A stretch of 64,000 nucleotides of DNA from Flavobacterium psychrophilum (lineage in GTDB: Bacteria > Bacteroidota > Bacteroidia > Flavobacteriales > Flavobacteriaceae), in the NCBI GenBank assembly GCA_945862065.1, contig CAMAWT010000006.1:1-64000 (forward strand). The letters run 5' to 3'. A model generated the notes under the pieces. The model was not told where the DNA came from, ran no database searches, and saw nothing but the letters and a program-made list of their open reading frames with translations. Positions 35,376-45,206 of this stretch are shown here, piece after piece; the first letter of the stretch is position 1; each line of letters begins with the position of its first letter. The translations under genes and the position numbers were made by a program.

Positions 35376-36386
35376 TTATTCCAAAACTGAATAATCGCCA
35401 ATACTTATCGCTGTAAAATTCCCATCAAAACTGGCATGATTTCCTATCATTGCATTATCTAAGTTGGCATTTTTAATATGCGAATGTGTTTGAACCAAAC
35501 TATTTTTTATAGATGAATTCATTACATGACAACCATCACCCAATGAAACATTTGGACCTACAGTTGCGTTAACCAACACTACATTTTTACCAATATAACA
35601 AGGCGGAATGATGGTGCTGTTTTCTTGTTTTACATCAAAATCAATCAAATGTTCTCCGTCATTGTGAAGAAAATGTAGCATACGCGAGTTCGTTTCAACT
35701 GTTACGTTTTTATTGCCACAATCCATCCATTCATCCACTTTTCCTGGGACAAATTTCATTCCTTTAGCCATCATTTGTTTGATTCCGTCATTTATTTGAT
35801 ATTCGCCACCATTTATGATGTTGTTATCTAGAACCGATTGCAGCTCGTTCTTTAAAACGGCTACATCTTTAAAATAGTATATACCAATAACGGCAAGGTC
35901 AGAAACAAACTCTTTCGGTTTTTCAACGAGTTCAATTATCTCACCATTCGAATTTAAATTGACTACTCCAAAAGCTTCTGGCTCATCGACTTGTTTTACC
36001 CAAATTACGCTGTCGGCAGTTGTATCCAAATCAAACTCGGCACGAATCAACGTATCGGCATAAGCAATTACAGCTGGCCCACTTAGAGAATCTTTGGCAC
36101 ACATAATGGCATGACCTGTTCCTAAAGCTTCATTTTGGTAATAAATGGTTCCTTTTGCACCCAATTTTTGAGCAATTGCAATCAGTTCTTCTTCTACTTT
36201 TTTGCCAAAACTTTCGTGAATGATAAAAGCTACTTCATCAATTGCTTGGTTCAATACACCCGCAATATCTTCAACCAATCGATGCACAATTGGTTTTCCT
36301 GCTACAGGAATTAATGGTTTCGGAATAGTTAATGTGTGTGGACGTAATCTCGATCCGCGTCCAGCCATAGGTACAATTATTTTCAT
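35376..36386 (-). CDS. Sugar-1-phosphate nucleotidyltransferase with left-handed beta-helix tail
   Basis: It activates a sugar phosphate with an NTP for polysaccharide synthesis. The N-terminus PMAGRGSRLRPHTLTIPKPL is the pyrophosphorylase signature (GxGxRL...PK). A catalytic Asp/sugar-site stretch follows (IAYADTLI). The C-terminal ~80 residues (NSTIIPPCYIGKNVVLVN ... IGNHASFDGNFTAISIGDYS) form hexapeptide left-handed helix turns as in GlmU-like or mannose-1-phosphate types. The 336 residues fit. Which sugar it uses cannot be told. Operon partners are the flippase and dut upstream. Confidence 0.92.
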   Translation of the reverse strand: MKIIVPMAGRGSRLRPHTLTIPKPLIPVAGKPIVHRLVEDIAGVLNQAIDEVAFIIHESFGKKVEEELIAIAQKLGAKGTIYYQNEALGTGHAIMCAKDSLSGPAVIAYADTLIRAEFDLDTTADSVIWVKQVDEPEAFGVVNLNSNGEIIELVEKPKEFVSDLAVIGIYYFKDVAVLKNELQSVLDNNIINGGEYQINDGIKQMMAKGMKFVPGKVDEWMDCGNKNVTVETNSRMLHFLHNDGEHLIDFDVKQENSTIIPPCYIGKNVVLVNATVGPNVSLGDGCHVMNSSIKNSLVQTHSHIKNANLDNAMIGNHASFDGNFTAISIGDYSVLE

Positions 36387-36483
36387 TTTTTAGTATTAAG
36401 ATTTATGTATTAAGTATCAAGACTTAACTGTATACTTTAAATATTTGCTTTTAAAACTGCTAACTGCGACTGAGCAACGCTCG

Positions 36484-36918
36484 CTACTTAATTCCCGTAC
36501 TACCAAATCCACCTTCGCCTCTAGATGTTTCAGATAATTCTGTTACTTCAATCCATTCGGCACGCTCGTGTTTGGCAATAATTAATTGTGCAATTCGTTC
36601 ACCGTTTTCTATCACAAAATCTTCATTGGATAAATTTACTAAAATTACACCAATTTCACCTCGATAATCGGCATCGACTGTTCCGGGTGAATTAAGCACC
36701 GTTACACCTTTTTTGGCTGCCAAGCCACTTCTAGGTCGAACTTGTGCTTCGTATCCAATTGGTAATTCAATAAAAAGTCCTGTTTTTACAATGGTTCTTT
36801 CTAATGGTTTTAAAGTAATTGATTCTACAATGTTTGCACGTAAATCCATTCCTGCAGAAGCAATGGTTTCATAACTTGGTAATTCGTGTTTGGATTTATT
36901 GATGATGTTGATGTTCAT
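36484..36918 (-). CDS. dut: dUTP diphosphatase
   Basis: It hydrolyses dUTP to dUMP and pyrophosphate, keeping uracil out of DNA and feeding thymidylate synthesis. The five trimeric dUTPase motifs are visible: AGMDLRA (1), [11 protein letters not shown] (2), [15 protein letters not shown] (3), RIAQLII (4) and [10 protein letters not shown] (5, the C-terminal arm). Its 144 residues are standard. The start shares a base with the flippase stop at 36918. Confidence 0.97.
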   Translation of the reverse strand: MNINIINKSKHELPSYETIASAGMDLRANIVESITLKPLERTIVKTGLFIELPIGYEAQVRPRSGLAAKKGVTVLNSPGTVDADYRGEIGVILVNLSNEDFVIENGERIAQLIIAKHERAEWIEVTELSETSRGEGGFGSTGIK

Positions 36919-38396
36919 TATTTTGATTTTCTTTTAATTATTTTTAATAAGGTTTCTTTTTCGTTGTAGTAAATGAAAAGGGAAAACAACAAGATTAACA
37001 TGATTCCAATACAATAATTTTCTCTGTAAAAATAAAATGAAAGAACTGAAAATCCTATTGATATTAATAAATAGAGTCCAATTTTATTGATTTCATAAGG
37101 AATTGGATATTGTTTTCTGCCTAGGAAATAGGAGAGGGCCATCATAATTCCATATGCAGCCAAAGTAGCAATTGCCGAACCATAATAACTTCCGAAATAT
37201 CCCTTTTGTGGTATCAACCAAAAATTTAAACTCAATGTAACGGCTGCTCCAATTAAAGAAATGTAAGCCCCAATATAAGTTTTGTCAATAAGTTTGTACC
37301 AAACGGACAGATTGGTATATATCCCGAGGAAAAAATTGGCTAAAATAATTAAAGGAACCACTTTCATTGCTATCCAATATGATGAATCTCGAATCATTAA
37401 TTGTTTAAATAAATCGACAAAAACAATAACATTTAGCATAATAAAGGAACCAAAAATAACAAAATATTTGGTAACCATTGCGTAGGTTTGTGGTGCGTTT
37501 TCATTTTTAGCATGACTGAAAAAAAACGGTTCAATTCCTAAAGTATAGGCTGTTCGAAACAAAACCATAAACAATCCTAATTTGTAACATGCTGAATAAA
37601 CCCCAACTTCAGCATCTGCAATATTTGCCGGCAATAATTTTGCCAAAAGAATTTTGTCAAATTGTTCGTTGATGGCAAATGCGATTCCGGCAATTAATAT
37701 AGGTAAACCATATTTCATCATTTTTTTCCATAATTGGTAATTGATTTTCCAATTTAGCTGAAAATAATCTTTGGATAAAAAAAGGAAAGTAAAAAAACTT
37801 GCGGCCAAAAAGGAAATAAACACATAACCAACCTGAAAGTTTTCATAATAAATGGTGTTCCAAAAATTATCTTGATTTTGAGTGGCTAATTTTGGTAGAA
37901 CCAATAAAAAGAAAAGATTTAAACACAGAGTAATTGCTACATTTCCAATTTTTAAAGCAGCATAATAAATGGGTCTTTGAAGTGCCCTAAGTTTTGAAAA
38001 AGGTATAATAACAAGTGCATCTAAAACTAAAATCCAAATGGTATAGGTAACATATTTTACATCAATATTGATATAACTCGCAATCATTTGTCTGAAAAGA
38101 ATAGCTATTGCTAAAAATAAAATGGAGCCCCAAAATATAGAAATTGTAGCTGTTTCTTCAACTGATTTTTTATTAACTTCTTTATTATAAAATCTAAAAA
38201 ACGAAGTTTCCATTCCGCATGATAAAATAACATTGAAAAAAATCATGTATGCAAAAATAATCGTAACCTGACCGTATTCAGCTTTTGGCAAAATATCTGT
38301 GTACAACGGAACAAGAAAAAAACTAAACATTCTAGGAATAACAGTTGCTAATCCATAAATGGCCGTTTGCTTAAAAAGATTTTTGTATAAACTCAA
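36918..38396 (-). CDS. Oligosaccharide flippase / polysaccharide biosynthesis membrane protein
   Basis: A MOP-superfamily (Wzx/MATE-like) membrane protein of 492 residues with about 14 hydrophobic segments, starting [26 protein letters not shown], the typical opening. It would flip a lipid-linked sugar across the inner membrane for capsule, LPS or other glycan assembly. The sugar nucleotidyltransferase downstream fits this role. First gene of the leftward group flippase-dut-nucleotidyltransferase-TPR-DUF4292-EnvC; the GNAT gene 43 bases upstream may join it. Confidence 0.92.
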   Translation of the reverse strand: MSLYKNLFKQTAIYGLATVIPRMFSFFLVPLYTDILPKAEYGQVTIIFAYMIFFNVILSCGMETSFFRFYNKEVNKKSVEETATISIFWGSILFLAIAILFRQMIASYINIDVKYVTYTIWILVLDALVIIPFSKLRALQRPIYYAALKIGNVAITLCLNLFFLLVLPKLATQNQDNFWNTIYYENFQVGYVFISFLAASFFTFLFLSKDYFQLNWKINYQLWKKMMKYGLPILIAGIAFAINEQFDKILLAKLLPANIADAEVGVYSACYKLGLFMVLFRTAYTLGIEPFFFSHAKNENAPQTYAMVTKYFVIFGSFIMLNVIVFVDLFKQLMIRDSSYWIAMKVVPLIILANFFLGIYTNLSVWYKLIDKTYIGAYISLIGAAVTLSLNFWLIPQKGYFGSYYGSAIATLAAYGIMMALSYFLGRKQYPIPYEINKIGLYLLISIGFSVLSFYFYRENYCIGIMLILLFSLFIYYNEKETLLKIIKRKSK

Positions 38397-38438
38397 GATA
38401 GATTTTATTTAAAGAAACAAAAATAGTGATTTCTTTGA

Positions 38439-38876
38439 TTATGAAAATCCATTTGCATCAATTGTTTTAATAAAATGAAATCCACGTGGTTCATAACCTT
38501 GATTGTAGTAAAACCTATGAGCTGTAAAATTGCCAGAAAATGCATCTAAAACAATGCAAGTACAAGAGAGCTCCTTAGCTTTTTCATCAATAAATTCTGT
38601 AATTTTTTTACCAAGCCCTTTTTTTCGATGATCGGGGTGTACTATAAAATTATCTATTTCTAAATAGGGTCCTGTCCATAATTTAGTATTGTACCAAAAT
38701 CCAGAAAGTGCAACACATTGATTGTTTTTAAAAACGGCTACTTGTTTGTATCCATTAGGAATCATATCGTTCAAATAGTTTTGATATTTTTTTATGGTCA
38801 TTTCAGGATATAAGTAACGGATGATTTCTAATTGATCTACCATTTCAGAAACGGATTCTAATTGTTTTATTTCCAT
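38439..38876 (-). CDS. GNAT-family N-acetyltransferase
   Basis: A 145-residue acyltransferase of the Gcn5-related family. The acetyl-CoA loop is in VHPDHRKKGLGKKITEF (Q/RxxGxG/A pattern: RKKGLG), followed by the C-terminal FSGNFTAHRFYYNQGYEPRG. The substrate is unknown. It lies upstream of the flippase and downstream of the ATP synthase operon terminator, so it probably has its own promoter. Confidence 0.92.
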   Translation of the reverse strand: MEIKQLESVSEMVDQLEIIRYLYPEMTIKKYQNYLNDMIPNGYKQVAVFKNNQCVALSGFWYNTKLWTGPYLEIDNFIVHPDHRKKGLGKKITEFIDEKAKELSCTCIVLDAFSGNFTAHRFYYNQGYEPRGFHFIKTIDANGFS

Positions 38877-38896
38877 CTTGTTTTTAAATTAAAAAA

Positions 38897-38920
38897 AAAG
38901 CCAACAAAATTGCTGGCTTT
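38897..38920 (-). terminator. Terminator of the ATP synthase operon
   Basis: A 7-bp AAAGCCA/TGGCTTT stem with some inner pairing (CAA/TTG) and a T run on the minus strand, 20 bases after the atpG stop. Confidence 0.78.
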
Positions 38921-38940
38921 TTATATAAAAAATTTTCTAA

Positions 38941-39801
38941 TTACCCTTTCAATGCTTCCGCACCTCCAACAATTTCTAATATTTCATTAGTAATTGCTGC
39001 CTGACGCGCTTTATTGTAGGTTAATTTTAATTGATTTCTCAAATCGGTTGCGTTGTCAGTTGCTTTGTGCATTGCAGTCATACGTGCTCCATGCTCCGAT
39101 GCAAATGAATCTCTGATAGCTTTGTATAATTGCGTTTTCAATGATTTCGGAATCAAAGTAAGTACAATTTCTTCTTTTGATGGTTCAAAAATATAATCTC
39201 CAGTAGAAGCAGGAACATCAGATTTTATAGGTGCTAATGGTAAAAACTGTTCTGTTTGAACAATTTGAGTAGCCGCATTTTTAAACTGATTATAAACTAT
39301 TTCAATTTTATCGTAATCTCCGTCAACAAATTTTTGAGTTAACACTTCAGCAATAGCTGCAACGTTATCAAAAGTTAATGAATCATAAATGGCACTTTGA
39401 TTATCAATTACACTACTTGTTTTTACCAAAACATCGTTTCCTTTTTTACCAATAGCAAAAACATCCACTTGTTTACCAGGATACATTTCTGAAACAACTT
39501 TTACTTGTTTGATTACATTTGTATTGAATGCACCACAAAGTCCTCTGTTTGAAGTTACCGCTACAACCAATACTTTCTTTATTTCCCTTTGTGATGTGAA
39601 ATCACTTCCTACACCATCCTCAAGTGTTGAAGATAAGTTTTGTAATAATTCAGTTAATTTTTCGGCATAAGGGCGCATTGCTGTGATGGCATCTTGTGCT
39701 TTTTTCAACTTTGCAGCAGATACCATTTTCATCGCAGATGTAATTTGCATCGTAGATGAAACAGAAGTAATCCTATTACGTATTTCCTTTAAGTTTGCCA
39801 T
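38941..39801 (-). CDS. atpG: F0F1 ATP synthase subunit gamma
   Basis: The central rotor shaft that couples proton flow in F0 to catalysis in F1. The N-terminal helix ANLKEIRNRITSVSSTMQITSAMKMVSAAKL and the C-terminal MTAMHKATDNATDLRNQLKLTYNKARQAAITNEILEIVGGA are diagnostic for the family's coiled coil. The 286 residues are normal. It is the last gene of the operon; the catalytic beta and epsilon subunits (atpD, atpC) are not here and in this phylum lie elsewhere. Confidence 0.97.
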   Translation of the reverse strand: MANLKEIRNRITSVSSTMQITSAMKMVSAAKLKKAQDAITAMRPYAEKLTELLQNLSSTLEDGVGSDFTSQREIKKVLVVAVTSNRGLCGAFNTNVIKQVKVVSEMYPGKQVDVFAIGKKGNDVLVKTSSVIDNQSAIYDSLTFDNVAAIAEVLTQKFVDGDYDKIEIVYNQFKNAATQIVQTEQFLPLAPIKSDVPASTGDYIFEPSKEEIVLTLIPKSLKTQLYKAIRDSFASEHGARMTAMHKATDNATDLRNQLKLTYNKARQAAITNEILEIVGGAEALKG

Positions 39802-39816
39802 GTTTCTTTAGTAATT

Positions 39817-39869
39817 AGTAATAAGTGATTAGTAAATAGCCTTACACTAATTACTAATCACTATTTACT
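39817..39869. repeat. Inverted repeat between atpA and atpG
   Basis: Two 23-base arms (39817-39839 and 39847-39869) built from AGTGATTAGTAA-like words pair with about three mismatches around a 7-base loop. It could modulate atpG expression or be a dispersed sequence word. No T run follows on the minus strand. Confidence 0.65.
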
Positions 39870-39875
39870 TAAAAA

Positions 39876-41453
39876 TTAATTATAATTTGCTGCGATTTCT
39901 TTTGCTACATTTTCTAAAACATCAGTAATTTCGTCTGTGAATTTACCTGCTTTTAATGCGTTAAGCGTATCTCTGTGTTTGTTGTTTAAGAAATCAATGT
40001 AATTTCTTTCAAACTCTTTTACTTTATTTACAGGAACAGTTTTCAACAAGTTTTTAGAACCTGCATAAATAATAGCCACCTGATCTTCAACAGTATATGG
40101 ATCATTTACTGCTTGTTTCAAGATTTCTACATTACGTCTTCCTTTTTCAATTACGTTTAAAGTAACAGCATCCAAATCAGAACCAAATTTAGCAAAAGCT
40201 TCCAATTCACGGAATTGAGCTTGGTCTAATTTTAATGTTCCAGCTACTTTTTTCATTGATTTAATCTGAGCATTTCCTCCAACACGAGATACCGAAATAC
40301 CTACGTTAATTGCAGGACGAACTCCAGAGTTGAATAAATCACCATCTAGGAAAATTTGTCCATCAGTAATCGAAATTACGTTTGTTGGGATATATGCAGA
40401 TACGTCACCCGCTTGCGTTTCAATAATTGGCAAAGCAGTTAATGAACCTCCACCTTTTACAATACCTTTCAAGTTGTCTGGCAAGTCGTTCATATTTTTA
40501 GCAATATCATCATCAGCGATCACTTTACAAGCACGCTCTAATAAACGAGAGTGTAAGTAAAATACATCTCCTGGATATGCTTCACGACCTGGAGGTCTTC
40601 TTAATAAAAGAGACACCTCACGGTATGCAACAGCTTGTTTTGATAAATCATCATAAATAATCAAAGCTGGACGACCTGAATCACGGAAATATTCCCCAAT
40701 TGCAGCTCCTGCCATTGGTGCATAAACTTGCATTGGTGCTGGATCTGAAGCGTTAGCTGCTACAATAGTTGTATAAGCCATTGCTCCTTTTTCTTCTAAT
40801 GTTTTTGCAATTAATGCAACTGTTGAAGCTTTTTGCCCAATTGCTACATAAATACAATATACAGGTTGACCTGCGTCAAAAAACTCTTTTTGATTTAAAA
40901 TAGTATCAATACAAACAGTAGTTTTACCTGTTTGACGGTCACCAATAACCAACTCACGTTGACCTCTACCAACTGGAATCATTGCATCAATAGATTTAAT
41001 TCCTGTTTGTAATGGCTCTGTAACTGGCTGACGAAAGATAACTCCTGGTGCTTTTCTTTCTAATGGCATTTCGTATAATTCACCACCGATTGGTCCTTTA
41101 CCATCGATTGGGTTACCTAATGTATCTACCACACGACCTACGATTTGCTCACCCACTTTTAAAGAAGCGATTCGTTGTGTACGTTTTACCGTAGAACCTT
41201 CTCTAATTCCAGTAGATGGCCCTAAAAGTACAACACCAACGTTGTCTTCTTCTAAGTTCAATACGATGGCTTCTAGTCCGTTTTCAAACTGAACTAACTC
41301 ACCATATTGAGCATTTGATAAACCGTAAACACGAGCGATACCATCACCCACTTGAAGTACAGTTCCTACTTCTTCTAACGATGCACCTGATTCAAAACCA
41401 GATAATTGTTGTTTTAATATTGCTGATATCTCAGCAGGTTTAATTTCTGCCAT
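39876..41453 (-). CDS. atpA: F0F1 ATP synthase subunit alpha
   Basis: The non-catalytic nucleotide-binding subunit alternating with beta in the F1 ring. The P-loop is [10 protein letters not shown], followed by the alpha-specific Gln and the signature [33 protein letters not shown]. The N-terminal [10 protein letters not shown] and the [14 protein letters not shown] region are typical. The 525 residues are normal. It is preceded in the operon by an unrelated exported protein gene (11 bases) and followed by an inverted repeat and atpG. Confidence 0.98.
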   Translation of the reverse strand: MAEIKPAEISAILKQQLSGFESGASLEEVGTVLQVGDGIARVYGLSNAQYGELVQFENGLEAIVLNLEEDNVGVVLLGPSTGIREGSTVKRTQRIASLKVGEQIVGRVVDTLGNPIDGKGPIGGELYEMPLERKAPGVIFRQPVTEPLQTGIKSIDAMIPVGRGQRELVIGDRQTGKTTVCIDTILNQKEFFDAGQPVYCIYVAIGQKASTVALIAKTLEEKGAMAYTTIVAANASDPAPMQVYAPMAGAAIGEYFRDSGRPALIIYDDLSKQAVAYREVSLLLRRPPGREAYPGDVFYLHSRLLERACKVIADDDIAKNMNDLPDNLKGIVKGGGSLTALPIIETQAGDVSAYIPTNVISITDGQIFLDGDLFNSGVRPAINVGISVSRVGGNAQIKSMKKVAGTLKLDQAQFRELEAFAKFGSDLDAVTLNVIEKGRRNVEILKQAVNDPYTVEDQVAIIYAGSKNLLKTVPVNKVKEFERNYIDFLNNKHRDTLNALKAGKFTDEITDVLENVAKEIAANYN

Positions 41454-41464
41454 AATGTTTGTGA

Positions 41465-41971
41465 TTATCTACCTATGTTTATATTTATCCCAGATCTAAC
41501 GGGTTCTTGATTATTATTTATTATAATTGTACTTGGATTATTTGATTTATTCAAACGATCAGAAAAAGCGGTACCGTATTTTTCAACTAATCTTTCTACT
41601 TTATCTTGATTTAATGTACCATCTTCTTTAACCAATTTAGAATTGTATATCATTTCAATACAATCTTTTTGGGTTTTTTGAAGTTCAATTTTCTTTTTTT
41701 GACCAACAAAAATAATTTCAACATATCTCAAAGAACCGTCTTTATTATATTGTGTAACTGGTTCTACTCCTGGAACATTAATCCATTTGAAAAAAATTAT
41801 TTCTTCGCCATCTTTTCCCATTAAGGAACATGTCGAATCAAAACTACCACAATCTTGGTATTTTAACCAAACTACTTCATCAACTAAAACATCTCCTTTT
41901 TTTAGTTTTATCTTTTGTGAAAAACCAAAAACAGAAGAAATTAAAATTAAAAATGTAATTATTCTTTTCAT
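41465..41971 (-). CDS. Exported protein inserted between atpH and atpA
   Basis: A 168-residue protein with a signal peptide ([19 protein letters not shown]). I chose the ATG at 41971, one base after the atpH stop, over the ATG four codons earlier, which overlaps atpH. The mature part has a Cys pair ([14 protein letters not shown]), a beta-rich middle ([20 protein letters not shown]), a charged helical region and an Asn-rich end ([15 protein letters not shown]). I recognise no family. It is not an ATP synthase subunit and breaks the usual atpH-atpA pair, while the spacing implies co-transcription. It could be lineage-specific. Confidence 0.85.
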   Translation of the reverse strand: MKRIITFLILISSVFGFSQKIKLKKGDVLVDEVVWLKYQDCGSFDSTCSLMGKDGEEIIFFKWINVPGVEPVTQYNKDGSLRYVEIIFVGQKKKIELQKTQKDCIEMIYNSKLVKEDGTLNQDKVERLVEKYGTAFSDRLNKSNNPSTIIINNNQEPVRSGININIGR

Positions 41972-41972
41972 C

Positions 41973-42500
41973 TTAGTTTGCAAACTCTCTTTTTAATTCT
42001 TGTAATTTTCCAGCAACTGATGCGTTATATTGCATGTCGCCTATTCTTAAAATAAATCCACCAATAATGGATGGATCTATTATATTTTCAATTGTAATTT
42101 TCTTATCTGAAAAAGTTGCAATTTTTGCCAATACTTGTTTTTCTAATTCTGGTGAAATTTCAAAAGCAGTTGTTACAGTAGCTAATTGAATACCATTATT
42201 GCTATCAAATAAGTTGTTATACTCTAAAGCAATGGAATGAAGGATTTCAAATCTTTTATTTTCCAAAAGCAAATCAAACATTTTTTTAGTTTCTGGTTCA
42301 ACCGAAGCAAAAACTTCAAGTAAAGCCGATTTTTTAACGTCTTGTTTTACAATAGGATTTGATAAAAATTCTTTCAATTCACTGCTTTCTTCAATTGCTT
42401 TTTCAATTGATTTCATATCATTATTTACAGCTGCAGCCTTGTTGGCATCAGTAGCAAATTCTAATATTGCTTTTGCATATCTAATCGCTGCTCTTGACAT
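41973..42500 (-). CDS. atpH: F0F1 ATP synthase subunit delta
   Basis: It links the F1 head to the peripheral stalk. RAAIRYAKAILEFATD is the family start; EFLSNPIVKQDVKKSAL and the C-terminal PSIIGGFILRIGDMQYNASVAGKLQELKRE are the OSCP/delta signature. The 175 residues are normal. It lies 5 bases after atpF and ends one base before the exported protein gene. Confidence 0.96.
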   Translation of the reverse strand: MSRAAIRYAKAILEFATDANKAAAVNNDMKSIEKAIEESSELKEFLSNPIVKQDVKKSALLEVFASVEPETKKMFDLLLENKRFEILHSIALEYNNLFDSNNGIQLATVTTAFEISPELEKQVLAKIATFSDKKITIENIIDPSIIGGFILRIGDMQYNASVAGKLQELKREFAN

Positions 42501-42505
42501 ATTGA

Positions 42506-43006
42506 TTAGTTTAATTTAGCGTCACCCAACATTTTCTCAACCAATTTTGTTTGAGAATCTTTGTTAGATAATTCGTCTCTTAATACTTTTTCTGCAATTT
42601 CTAATGACAAAGAAGAAACTTGATTTTTCAATTCGGCCATTGCTGCATTTTTTTCAGATGCTATTGCGGCTTTTGCTTGTTCAATCATTTTTTCTCCTTG
42701 TAAGCTCGCATCAGCTTTAGCATCGTTAATCATTTTTTCTCTGATTTCACGTGCGTCTTTCAACATTGCCTCACGTTCAGCTCTAGCTTCAGTAAGTAAT
42801 TTTTCGTTGTCAGCTTGAAGATTTTGCATTTCTTTTTTAGCATTTTCAGCTGATAATAATGCATTTTTTATACCTTCTTCTCTTTCGTTTACGGTATCTA
42901 GAATTGGTTTCCAAGCAAATTTTTTCAATAAAAGAATCAATCCAACAAATATAACTATTTGCCAGATAAACAATCCAAATGAAAAATCATTTATTAACTT
43001 TTCCAT
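42506..43006 (-). CDS. atpF: F0F1 ATP synthase subunit b
   Basis: A single-helix membrane anchor (FGLFIWQIVIFVGLILLLKKFAW) with a long coiled coil, forming the peripheral stalk as a dimer. KPILDTVNEREEGIKNALLSAENAKKEM is typical. The 166 residues match. It sits between atpE and atpH. Confidence 0.96.
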   Translation of the reverse strand: MEKLINDFSFGLFIWQIVIFVGLILLLKKFAWKPILDTVNEREEGIKNALLSAENAKKEMQNLQADNEKLLTEARAEREAMLKDAREIREKMINDAKADASLQGEKMIEQAKAAIASEKNAAMAELKNQVSSLSLEIAEKVLRDELSNKDSQTKLVEKMLGDAKLN

Positions 43007-43082
43007 ACTATCTTTAAATTAATTTTTTAATAAAATTAAACAATAGTTATAACCAACCGTTATAACTATTGTTCTGTTTGTT

Positions 43083-43274
43083 TTATTTCGCGAATAAAGC
43101 AGCGAAACCAATACCTTCAATAAGAGCGGCTGCGATAATCATAGCCGTTTGGATTTTTCCTGAAGCTTCTGGTTGACGTGCAATTGCGTCCATTGCTGAA
43201 CCACCAATTTTACCAATACCTAAACCTGCTCCGATTACAATTAATCCTGCTCCAACAATTTCTGGAATTTGCAT
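43083..43274 (-). CDS. atpE: F0F1 ATP synthase subunit c
   Basis: The rotor ring subunit. From ATG 43274 it has 63 residues, two helices joined by the RQPEASGK loop (IGAGLGIGKIGGSAMDAIARQPE; then MIIAAALIEGIGFAALF). The ion-binding carboxylate is the Glu in LIEGIG. I do not see the polar pattern of Na+-binding rings, so proton coupling is assumed. The frame continues upstream for 18 codons, but those do not fit the family. Confidence 0.96.
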   Translation of the reverse strand: MQIPEIVGAGLIVIGAGLGIGKIGGSAMDAIARQPEASGKIQTAMIIAAALIEGIGFAALFAK

Positions 43275-43334
43275 AATATATATATTAAAAATTAAACATT
43301 CTTTTTCAAGGCAAAAGGCATTAGCCAATAGCCA

Positions 43335-44480
43335 TTAGTGATGTGCTTCTTCGTGATGATGCTCTTCGTTTCCTGCTCCAAAATATAACGATGTAAGCAT
43401 TGTGAAAATATAGGCTTGCAAAAAAGCCACCAAAATTTCTAAAATTGAAAGGAAAAATGCTAAAGCAAATGATAATGGACTTCCTATCCAACTTTTAAAG
43501 AAAAACATCAATGCAATGATACTCATTAAGACCACGTGACCTGCCAACATATTGGCATACAAACGAATCATTAAAGAGAATGGCTTAATTATTGTTCCCA
43601 ATAATTCAATTAAAGCCAAAAAGGGTTTTAATAAAACAGGCACTCCTGGCATCCACAACATGTGACTCCAATAATTTTTGTTTGCTGTAAATGTTGTGAT
43701 TAAATAGGTCAATAAAGCTAATGAAAATGTAATTGCAATATTGCCCGTTATGTTGAATCCAAATGGTGTCAACCCTAATATATTTAAGAAGAAAATAAAA
43801 AAGAAAATAGTAAGTAAATAACTCATATATTTTTTATAATTCTTTTCTCCAATATTTGGAATAGCCATTTCATCTCTAATGTAAATAACTAATGGTTCAA
43901 AGAATCTTCCAGCTCCTTTTGCAATTCCTCCATTTTTGCCATACGATTTTGCTAAACCTGTGAACAAGAAAAACATTAAAATTGCTACTCCTATAATTCC
44001 TAAAACACTTTTTGTAATTGATAAATCAAGCGGTCTAACATTTGTTGGATGACCGTGCTCTTCATTAAGTTTACCAGAAGCATCATCTACTTTGTAAATT
44101 TTTTCGTGCTTTAGAACATAGAAATTTCCATTATGTTCAGCAACTTCTTCTCCATTGTGGAATTTTGAAGAAGAAAAAAATTGAAACCCATTATCCCATA
44201 AAATTATAGGTAATGAAAAACCATAATGTTCTCCTGTTTCTTCATTTGCATTGAAATTAAAACTGTGAGAATCTAATAAATGGTGGTTTATGAATTCTTT
44301 AATTTTTTCTTTTTGGGTTAAAGGCTCTGCATGTTTTTCTTCATGAGATACTTTATCAGTTGCAACCGAATGAGCTTCAACTTTTGTTGTGTCAACTGAA
44401 GATTTTGCACTCGAAACCAATGGCATAAATGCTATTAACAACGTGCCTATAAAATGGAGTGGTTTTTTTGAAATCACCAT
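43335..44480 (-). CDS. atpB: F0F1 ATP synthase subunit a
   Basis: The stator channel subunit that passes protons to the c ring. It has 381 residues, longer than in Proteobacteria because of a ~150-residue N-terminal extension with an apparent signal-like helix (FIGTLLIAFMPLVSSAKS) and a His/Glu-rich segment; this is common in Bacteroidetes. The conserved region near the end includes PFSLMIRLYANMLAGHVVLMS with the essential Arg, and later LVAFLQAYIFTMLTSLYFG. The tail is His-rich (GNEEHHHEEAHH). Confidence 0.96.
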   Translation of the reverse strand: MVISKKPLHFIGTLLIAFMPLVSSAKSSVDTTKVEAHSVATDKVSHEEKHAEPLTQKEKIKEFINHHLLDSHSFNFNANEETGEHYGFSLPIILWDNGFQFFSSSKFHNGEEVAEHNGNFYVLKHEKIYKVDDASGKLNEEHGHPTNVRPLDLSITKSVLGIIGVAILMFFLFTGLAKSYGKNGGIAKGAGRFFEPLVIYIRDEMAIPNIGEKNYKKYMSYLLTIFFFIFFLNILGLTPFGFNITGNIAITFSLALLTYLITTFTANKNYWSHMLWMPGVPVLLKPFLALIELLGTIIKPFSLMIRLYANMLAGHVVLMSIIALMFFFKSWIGSPLSFALAFFLSILEILVAFLQAYIFTMLTSLYFGAGNEEHHHEEAHH

Positions 44481-44602
44481 ATCTTTGTTTTACTTAACTT
44501 TTTGAATATCCTAAAATTTGGTGCAAAGGTACATTTATTATTACTATTTCAAATAAATAATTGATTTTTTTTGATCAATTTAATGCAATTTATACCTTAT
44601 TA

Positions 44603-44980
44603 TTACTTTTTATTCAACAACCTGATTGTGCTTACCGTTTCAACAATTAAAAAAAGAATGAAAACAAAGAAAATATTTATTCGTTCTTGGTTGTTTTCAT
44701 TACTAGAATCTATGGCTGATTTGAAAAGTATATAGCTTAAAACTAATTTTATTCCGGTAGTAAATAGGTAAACCATTCCAACGATATCCTTGTTTTTTTG
44801 ATGAATTATATGGGAGGTAAATAGAATGCTAATTAAAGAAATAGTAAAGAAAAGATAGATAGATTCTAAAGAATAATGATAATTTACAACAGCTGTTTTG
44901 CAAATGATTTTATTACAAAAAAAACAAATAAATACAAGTCCGATATTAAGACTAATTGGTTTTAAAAAATGTAATTTCAT
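44603..44980 (-). CDS. Four-helix membrane protein near atp genes (AtpI-like position)
   Basis: A 125-residue protein with four hydrophobic segments (LNIGLVFICFFCNKIIC; SIYLFFTISLISILF; VGMVYLFTTGIKLVLSYILF; INIFFVFILFLIVETV). It lies 7 bases after the AtpZ-like gene and upstream of atpB, the place where AtpI is often found. I recall similar Flavobacterial proteins (DUF6168) but cannot verify this, and the sequence does not match classical AtpI. A role in F0 assembly or c-ring insertion is only suggested. Confidence 0.75.
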   Translation of the reverse strand: MKLHFLKPISLNIGLVFICFFCNKIICKTAVVNYHYSLESIYLFFTISLISILFTSHIIHQKNKDIVGMVYLFTTGIKLVLSYILFKSAIDSSNENNQERINIFFVFILFLIVETVSTIRLLNKK

Positions 44981-44987
44981 GAAAATA

Positions 44988-45206
44988 TTAGTCGTATTTA
45001 TTTAAATCATTTACTTGTCTGTATACATTATATAAAGACAAAAAAACGCCAAACATAGTGACGCCTTTTGTATAATAATTATTTGGATTGGGATATTTTC
45101 CATCAAGCCATTGTCCTATATAAGCAAAAACAAAGATGACGACTCCCATTTGCAACGGAATATTTATAAGTGCTAACCACTTATTTCTCTGATTGTTCTT
45201 TTGCAT
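44988..45206 (-). CDS. AtpZ/AtpI-family protein
   Basis: A 72-residue protein with two hydrophobic segments (WLALINIPLQMGVVIFVFAYIGQWLD; GVTMFGVFLSLYNVYRQV) joined by a short loop, which fits the AtpZ (putative F0F1-ATPase subunit) family that helps Mg2+ or c-ring handling. Its start overlaps the bactofilin gene by 26 bases. Proteins of this family normally stand next to ATP synthase genes. Confidence 0.85.
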   Translation of the reverse strand: MQKNNQRNKWLALINIPLQMGVVIFVFAYIGQWLDGKYPNPNNYYTKGVTMFGVFLSLYNVYRQVNDLNKYD

